Source: an uncultured Sphaerochaeta sp.
Lineage (GTDB): Bacteria > Spirochaetota > Spirochaetia > Sphaerochaetales > Sphaerochaetaceae
Length of the DNA stretch: 64,000 nucleotides
Direction of reading: 5' to 3'
Assembly: GCF_963666015.1 (NCBI RefSeq)
Contig: NZ_OY762555.1
Location: 1,612,001-1,676,000, forward strand
How positions within the stretch are numbered: position 1 is the stretch's first letter; each line of letters opens with the position of its first letter. Positions 59,346 through 64,000 of the stretch are shown here, piece after piece. Below the pieces are notes generated by a model that was not told the DNA's origin, did no database searches, and saw only the letters and a list, made by a program, of their open reading frames with translations. Both the position numbers and the translations under genes were made by a program.

Positions 59346-59771
59346 CTATCTGCAGAACACCTGTACCGTAGACTCATCAGAGTCCACGTCAATGCTCATC
59401 AGTTCAAGGGCTTCCATGATCTCCTGCATGTTCTGTGCATCAATTGCCCCGAAATCAAAGGGAATGCCACTGTCATGCATGGACTCCTGGATCTTGTCCT
59501 GCGCCTCGGCGGGGATCAGCTTGGAGATGTTCAGTCCAGCCTTCACCAAGGCGAGAGGAACCTTGACCGACACCCGTTCACTGGACTTTCCCTCCTTGGG
59601 CTCCACTTTAACATAGAGATACTTCCCCCTGATGTCGCCCGGTTGGGTTTCCCTGCTGTTTTCCATCTTCACAGAATCCTTCTCCATGGCTGAGAGCAGT
59701 TTCTCCGCTTCGTCGGGGGTAAGCTTCCCCTCACTGAGCATGTGTAATATTCTTAGTCTTTCTTCACTCAT
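59346..59771 (-). CDS. SHOCT-like/YvlB-type protein
   Basis: 141 residues. The N terminus E-E-R-L-R-I-L-H-M-L-S-E-G-K-L-T-P-D-E-A-E-K-L-L-S-A matches the short helical SHOCT-like domain at the start of YvlB-type proteins; residues 50-80 form beta strands (Y-L-Y-V-K-V-E-P) and the rest mixed helices. Related proteins sit beside PadR or DUF2089 regulators and may sense or stabilise them. AGGAG before the ATG. Third gene of the DUF2089 operon. Confidence 0.7.
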   Translation of the reverse strand: MSEERLRILHMLSEGKLTPDEAEKLLSAMEKDSVKMENSRETQPGDIRGKYLYVKVEPKEGKSSERVSVKVPLALVKAGLNISKLIPAEAQDKIQESMHDSGIPFDFGAIDAQNMQEIMEALELMSIDVDSDESTVQVFCR

Positions 59772-59781
59772 AGTAATTCTC

Positions 59782-60054
59782 CTAGATAATATGAATCTCT
59801 ATATCTTTGTCTTTCGATCGAAATGCAAGTTCCGTTCCAATGGTGGCACTCAGCAGTGATGGCAACGCCTTGATCAAGGGAAAGTAAGAGCGTGCCTGCC
59901 TCGCTGTCCCTGGGATGAGCAGAAGAATGAAATAGGCAACTGCACCAAGTAGAAGAAATGGCACAAACAGCAAGTAAATGAGCCCCAAGGGAAACCAGAA
60001 TCTATGGGGTCTTTTCTCCCCCTGTACCCTGAAATCTAAAAGCATTGGTAGCAT
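59782..60054 (-). CDS. Small membrane protein
   Basis: 90 residues with one or two membrane segments (about residues 21-47, F-P-L-G-L-I-Y-L-L-F-V-P-F-L-L-L-G), flanked by basic residues (K-R-P-H-R). No family recognised with certainty. It lies between the DUF2089 and SHOCT-like genes; its ATG overlaps the DUF2089 stop (TAATG), so the three are co-translated and probably form one sensing unit at the membrane. Confidence 0.65.
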   Translation of the reverse strand: MLPMLLDFRVQGEKRPHRFWFPLGLIYLLFVPFLLLGAVAYFILLLIPGTARQARSYFPLIKALPSLLSATIGTELAFRSKDKDIEIHII

Positions 60055-60419
60055 TATTCCATCTCCTTCAATGCATCGCTCGCGGTAATCTCACCCCGCT
60101 CAATCCGGTCTAAAATACTCGAGACTGAAGAAGAGACCTGTACGGAAACATCTACGATATCGAGCTGGGCAGCAATTCGATTCAAGCGGTTCTTTACCGT
60201 CGGGTAGCTGATGTTGAAGATCGACTCCATCTGCTTGATCGATCCATTGGTCTTGATGAATGCTGCAATGAAGATCTGGTCTTCCATGCTGAGCTCTGCA
60301 AAGGGTGGCAGCTGAAACTCCCCTTCAATGGTTATGTTGTCCTCTGGTACCCGAACCTGGGTTATTACGAACTTCTTTCCCCCGGTCATCGAGAGCAACT
60401 TTTGCCAACTGTGTTCCAT
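60054..60419 (-). CDS. DUF2089 regulator
   Basis: 121 residues. A L-P-P-F-A-E-L-S-M-E-D-Q-I-F-I-A-A-F-I-K-T-N-G-S-I-K-Q-M-E helix set followed by I-S-Y-P-T-V-K-N-R-L-N-R-I resembles the DUF2089 helix-turn-helix (recognition helix Y-P-T-V-K-N-R). The zinc-ribbon found at the start of some members is absent. It probably regulates its own operon. The C terminus (I-E-R-G-E-I-T-A-S-D-A-L-K) looks like the SHOCT-type helix found in the third gene. Confidence 0.82.
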   Translation of the reverse strand: MEHSWQKLLSMTGGKKFVITQVRVPEDNITIEGEFQLPPFAELSMEDQIFIAAFIKTNGSIKQMESIFNISYPTVKNRLNRIAAQLDIVDVSVQVSSSVSSILDRIERGEITASDALKEME

Positions 60420-60536
60420 AACGACTCCTCTGATGTATTCAATCTAAAAGAGAATAGCACAGAAGTCAATATATAAATATTAACTTTCTTAATTGTTTTA
60501 ATATTTTTTATTAAGTTTATTAATTTTACTGGTTAT

Positions 60537-61106
60537 TTAATTGAATACCAGCTCCACGAACACGACATCCAGAAGTTTTCTCTTTGTTATGGTTCCATCC
60601 ATGTCCTTGGTTACCTTGAGCAGTTCCTGCCAGCCCTGGGGACCTACCGGTATGATCATGATACCCTCAGGAGCAAGCTGTTCAAGCAGTGGTTTTGGGA
60701 TGTTTTTTGGTGCTGCGGTTACCATGATCCGGTCAAACGAGGCATGCTCAGGCCAGCCGAGGCTGCCATCGGCCACTCGGTAGTGGATATTCTTATATTC
60801 CAAGAAGCTTAGTCTCTCTTCTGATTTCTTGCTCAGTTCGCCGATTCGTTCAACGGTATACACCTCACCAGAGAACTCAGCAAGAAAAGCACACTGGTAG
60901 CCACTTCCTGTTCCAATCTCCAGAACGCGATGTGTTTTCCTAAGTTCCAGTTGCTCGGTCATATAGGCAACCAAGCTGGGTTGGCTGATGGTCTGTCCGT
61001 ACCCGATGGGAAGTGGGCGGTCAAGGGATGAGAGGACTTTGTAGGGTTCATCCACAAAGCGGGAACGGTCCAGAGAGGAAAAGAATTGCAAGAGCTTCTC
61101 ATCCAT
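60537..61106 (-). CDS. pcm: Protein-L-isoaspartate O-methyltransferase
   Basis: 189 residues. The S-adenosylmethionine motif I is V-L-E-I-G-T-G-S-G-Y-Q (about 69-79), preceded by the substrate-loop P-I-G-Y-G-Q-T-I-S-Q-P near 36-46; motif II/III lie at R-I-M-V-T-A-A near 122. It repairs isoaspartate residues in aged proteins. Start codon uncertain: ATG 61106, 61118 or 61136, none with a clear ribosome site. Slightly short for the family (about 210-220). Confidence 0.9.
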   Translation of the reverse strand: MDEKLLQFFSSLDRSRFVDEPYKVLSSLDRPLPIGYGQTISQPSLVAYMTEQLELRKTHRVLEIGTGSGYQCAFLAEFSGEVYTVERIGELSKKSEERLSFLEYKNIHYRVADGSLGWPEHASFDRIMVTAAPKNIPKPLLEQLAPEGIMIIPVGPQGWQELLKVTKDMDGTITKRKLLDVVFVELVFN

Positions 61107-61154
61107 ATATATAAGCATACCACTGCAGTGAAGCAATGATAAGAGATGAGAGGA

Positions 61155-62267
61155 TTAGAGGTTATCCAAGAGGTTTGGATTGAGGAAGTATCCTGTCTTT
61201 GGACCTGTCTCCCCAGATGGTACCAACAACCCTTCAATGAGAAGATGCTGAATATCTCTTGAAGCTGCAGCGGGAGAGCATTTGTTCATTTTTGCCCATT
61301 TATCGGTTGAAAGCTTACCCTCAAACGATCCATCGGCAAGCTTGAACAACATCGACAACTGTCGTGAGTTATAGATGGAAGGATCCAAGTTTTTCATAAA
61401 CCGTGTAAGCTTCACACTTCTCTGATAGGTATTTAGTGCTTCCAGTTTTGCCTTGATTGCTATTTCGATATTCCAGAGGAGCCACTTGGTACAATCCAGC
61501 GATTCTGCCTGTGAGCTGAACGCCCGCAAGAGGCGGTAATAGTCATCTCGATTCTTCAGGATTAGGGATGACATACTATATACTCTGTGGGTCTCATGAA
61601 AACCTTTTGAGAGTACATACTCTGCGATCGCCCTGGAGATTCTTCCGTTTCCATCCTCAAAGGGGTGAATACAAAGAAACCATAAGGATGCAATAGCACT
61701 TTTTATAAGTGGCTTTTTCTCATTCTCCTCATTAATGAATGCAATGAGCTGTTCCATCTCTCTTGGAATCTTCTCAAAGGGAAGTCCCTCGTACACAAGT
61801 TCTTCCTTCCTCCCATTTCCTTTGCTGATGTATACGGGACCACTTCGGTATTCACCAATATGCCTTGGTTTAATCCCAGCCATCTGGGAGAAGAGAAGGG
61901 AGTGCCACCCTTGTATCCTGTCAGTAGAGAGCGCATCCAGATTTCCTGTTGCATCAAGGACAAGCATTGAAATACTTTCGGCGTATCGGTCACTTTTTGC
62001 CTTTTTCTCGAGATGAATATCAAGCCGCTTGCATATTGAGGAATATACGGAATCGTAGGAGATGGATTCTCCTTCAATCTCCAGACTGGCTCGAATCTCA
62101 TCGGTAAGGGATTGCGCATGCATCCTGTCTCTCATATCTGGATCGATCATTGCAAACACAATATCAGTTGCTTTTTTCTGCAACATATACTCTTCGTATT
62201 GCCGTGTAACCTGTTCTTCCTCATAGGTAAATGACGGCCAATCAAGATTATTCCAGATATATGCCAT
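61155..62267 (-). CDS. DUF4172-Fic family protein
   Basis: 370 residues. Residues 1-110 match DUF4172 (I-W-N-N-L-D-W-P-S-F-T-Y near the start), with the inhibitory motif S-L-E-I-E-G-E-S near 59; residues 110-280 are the Fic domain with H-P-F-E-D-G-N-G-R-I-S-R near 200; the C terminus is a winged-helix-like part (S-P-A-A-A-S-R-D-I-Q-H-L). It may AMPylate a partner. The ATG at 62267 follows AGGAG. Unlike the fic gene at 58.4 kb it has a C-terminal DNA-binding-like domain, so the two are different subfamilies. Confidence 0.92.
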   Translation of the reverse strand: MAYIWNNLDWPSFTYEEEQVTRQYEEYMLQKKATDIVFAMIDPDMRDRMHAQSLTDEIRASLEIEGESISYDSVYSSICKRLDIHLEKKAKSDRYAESISMLVLDATGNLDALSTDRIQGWHSLLFSQMAGIKPRHIGEYRSGPVYISKGNGRKEELVYEGLPFEKIPREMEQLIAFINEENEKKPLIKSAIASLWFLCIHPFEDGNGRISRAIAEYVLSKGFHETHRVYSMSSLILKNRDDYYRLLRAFSSQAESLDCTKWLLWNIEIAIKAKLEALNTYQRSVKLTRFMKNLDPSIYNSRQLSMLFKLADGSFEGKLSTDKWAKMNKCSPAAASRDIQHLLIEGLLVPSGETGPKTGYFLNPNLLDNL

Positions 62268-62795
62268 AGTTCTGCTCCTACTCAATGTTCGCACATGAAC
62301 CATAAATAGTCCATCATTTTTGATGGGGTAAACGGATTTCTCTGCTATTCTTTTCTTTTTTGAGGGAGTAAATCGTTACTCCCTCATTTCTGATAGAGTA
62401 TCTCCAAGTATACGAAAGGTACCCATGTCCTTAAAAGCAGAAGAACTATATGCCCATTGAACGGCTTCTTGTGTTCAATCAGAACCATGTGGAGTCTAGG
62501 GTATATCAGTTAGAAAAGTTTCTTATATATGAGAAATATTTGCAAATATTGGTACATTATTCTCTCATAAGAGAAACTAATGAGTAGGAAGCGTTTTTTC
62601 TCTGTAGAGAAATAACTTCACAGTATTGAATACTTTTATCTCCTGATAGGAATAAGTATTGTAATCAAAACCGGTTTGCTCTTTACGGTACGGTTTAGGT
62701 ATTGTGAATCCTACAGATCCGTGCATGGAGATTCATCACCTAGATTGCAGAAAATCATAATCGCCAGTCGGACACAATGTAGATTTCTGATCACC
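62268..62795. other. Region with several inverted repeats
   Basis: No gene is supported. TGAGGGAGTAA (62361-62371) and TTACTCCCTCA (62376-62386) form a perfect inverted repeat about 95 bases before the DUF4172-Fic start, probably an operator. Three further TTTCT/AGAAA-type dyads lie at 62519-62536, 62560-62575 and 62597-62612, spaced 37-40 bases apart. Confidence 0.55.
62361..62386 (-). promoter_or_regulatory. Probable operator of the DUF4172-Fic gene
   Basis: Perfect 11-bp arms TGAGGGAGTAA/TTACTCCCTCA with a four-base centre. Similar imperfect copies (TGATGGGGTAA near 62320, TGATAGAGTA near 62391) flank it. Confidence 0.45.
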
Positions 62796-64000
62796 TCAAC
62801 ACAGCCCAACCAATGAAACCCTCAGTCTCTCAAACTCAGCATCCTCTGTATTGATGAATATCCCTATTTGTCCAATGGGGTACGCTCTCTCTACTGTACA
62901 GGGACCGGCAATGGTCATACCTCCAAAAAGATCGTACCAAGAACCGTCAGGGAGGGTAACTGCACGTGAGCTCTGTCCCTCTTCCAGAATGGGGGCAACC
63001 AACAGAGAACTGCCCAAGAGATATTGGTCATCGATATCGGCGTAAGTACAACCAAATGCATAGAACATAGGCCTCATCATTGGCTGGAGCGTTTCCTTGG
63101 AAACGGTAGCTTCCCTGACAAGATACCACCTGAGTTCATTTCTCATGGCGCTGTAACGCTTGGTGAGTGAGAGTACCTCTTCTCCATATCGCTCAGCCAT
63201 ATGCCAAGGACTTCGGTCGTTGATGAGGTCTTCACTCTTCAACACCTCACTGAATTGTCCTCCAACCGGTTCAGAGTGCCACTGCATCACCGGGACCAAG
63301 GAGCCCAACGCATAGCTCCTGAGGTACAGTTCCATGGAGGGCATGGGACCGGCGAAACCGCCAATATCAAAGCCCCACCAGAATAGTCCTGAGATCGCAG
63401 CACTCAGCCCTGCTTTCAGGACAGCCTGTAGCTCCGACCACTGAGAAAGTTGGTCGCCTGCCCAGAAGAGCATGGATCCTTGGGCACCCAGATACCCAGC
63501 TCGGCTGAAGGTGATACGCTCTGGGCCGATGAACTCCTGATACGCCTCAATATAGCTCTGAGGATAGCGGTTACGCATCTCTTTACCCGTTGAACCGTCA
63601 TGAAAGAGGACATCATCGGTAAGGATGCACTCCCCTCCATCTGTCTTGAACCCCGATACTCCCATATCCATCAGATACTTTCGTTTGGAGAACCACCATG
63701 CTCTTGTCTCAAGGTTGGTGAAATCGGGGACCATGGAACCTGCAAACCAGTTTCCTTCAGGAATGGTATAGGGGGTGCCATCCTTGTTCAGCACTGCAAG
63801 CCCATGTTCTCGTACATAGGCCAGATCCTCTTCATGACGCGAATCACGCCTGCCTTCTTCCAATGCCTTGAACACAGGGCACTGCCAGAGGATGAAATGG
63901 ATCCCTTGCTCACGCATCTCCTGAACAAGCGTCTTTGGGTCAGGCCAGCGTCCCTCTTCCTCATGAAAGGTATAAAATGTCGACTCATCACTCCATGCTT
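62796..64000 (-). CDS. Glycoside hydrolase family 31 protein (5' end beyond window)
   Basis: The frame is open to the right edge, so only the C-terminal 400 residues or so are visible. The nucleophile motif reads G-F-K-T-D-G-G-E (YicI-type: F-K-T-D-F-G-E), the acid/base Asp is in F-W-A-G-D-Q, and F-W-W-G-F-D-I-G-G-F follows, all GH31 hallmarks. It should hydrolyse an alpha-linked glucose or xylose unit; the closeness to YicI suggests an alpha-xylosidase-like or sulfoquinovosidase-like activity but the binding residues upstream cannot be read. Confidence 0.9.
   Translation of the reverse strand, partial: AWSDESTFYTFHEEEGRWPDPKTLVQEMREQGIHFILWQCPVFKALEEGRRDSRHEEDLAYVREHGLAVLNKDGTPYTIPEGNWFAGSMVPDFTNLETRAWWFSKRKYLMDMGVSGFKTDGGECILTDDVLFHDGSTGKEMRNRYPQSYIEAYQEFIGPERITFSRAGYLGAQGSMLFWAGDQLSQWSELQAVLKAGLSAAISGLFWWGFDIGGFAGPMPSMELYLRSYALGSLVPVMQWHSEPVGGQFSEVLKSEDLINDRSPWHMAERYGEEVLSLTKRYSAMRNELRWYLVREATVSKETLQPMMRPMFYAFGCTYADIDDQYLLGSSLLVAPILEEGQSSRAVTLPDGSWYDLFGGMTIAGPCTVERAYPIGQIGIFINTEDAEFERLRVSLVGLC

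Noticed and set aside
1..64000. tRNA, rRNA, CRISPR array, transposase or integrase genes
   Set aside because: I looked for T-loop signatures, repeat-spacer patterns and transposase motifs on both strands and found none convincing.

Overview
The window looks like a chromosomal segment of a free-living or host-associated carbohydrate-fermenting spirochaete, most likely Sphaerochaeta or a close relative. This is inferred, not proven, from intermediate GC content, many sugar ABC transporters without their own ATPase, solute-binding proteins with short signal peptides ending in A-x-G-A-K/Q-E and no lipobox cysteine, a DUF5107-TPR protein, and DUF2089/DUF4914/DUF1413 family members. I saw no rRNA, tRNA, CRISPR array or intact insertion sequence.

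Positions 1-34,650 are mostly carbohydrate metabolism. From left to right: (a) 1-5.6 kb, a small divergent locus with a creatininase-family protein and a sensory-rhodopsin-transducer (ASRT) family protein on the minus strand, a DUF4432 mutarotase-like protein and a creatinase-like M24 protein on the plus strand, and a LacI regulator fused to a whole ABC solute-binding domain; (b) 5.7-14.5 kb, a glycoside operon (two overlapping AraC genes, binding protein, two permeases, GH2 glycosidase, zinc dehydrogenase); (c) 14.6-17.9 kb, a DUF5107-TPR protein; (d) 18-29.5 kb, an amino-sugar cluster read leftwards (DeoR, TIM-barrel isomerase, PP2C-like protein, FbpABC-type transporter, AGE epimerase, phosphohexomutase, NagA, NagB) with no sugar kinase, suggesting uptake of already phosphorylated amino sugars; (e) 29.9-31.9 kb, a sugar nucleotidyltransferase followed by a GHMP kinase that resembles plant galacturonokinase more than GalK; (f) 32-34.6 kb, a WYL regulator, GyrI-like protein and radical SAM protein.

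Positions 34,800-64,000 are a mixed accessory region. It holds two ImmA/IrrE-HTH proteins, each paired with a toxin-like partner (HigB-like and PIN-like), an AbrB/PIN toxin-antitoxin pair, two Fic proteins, and an AAA-ATPase/subtilase pair matching the known IetAS anti-phage system. Between these are a LysE exporter, a CrtI-like oxidoreductase, a PucR-CodB-DUF917-hydantoinase/oxoprolinase catabolic cluster, DUF4914, NhaC, a DUF2089 regulatory mini-operon, Pcm, and at the right edge the 3' part of a GH31 glycosidase. Decay is visible: an outer-membrane-protein pseudogene with an in-frame stop, a leftover 3' end of a DUF1413 gene, and a small broken reading frame in front of one fic gene.

The most notable points are the LacI-binding-protein fusion, the metal-ligand-deficient creatinase-like protein beside a creatininase-family gene, the kinase-free amino-sugar operon, the galacturonokinase-like kinase/nucleotidyltransferase pair, the IetAS locus with a 12-bp direct repeat spaced by 21 bp in its promoter, and an unassigned structured RNA with its own terminator at about 40.24-40.56 kb.
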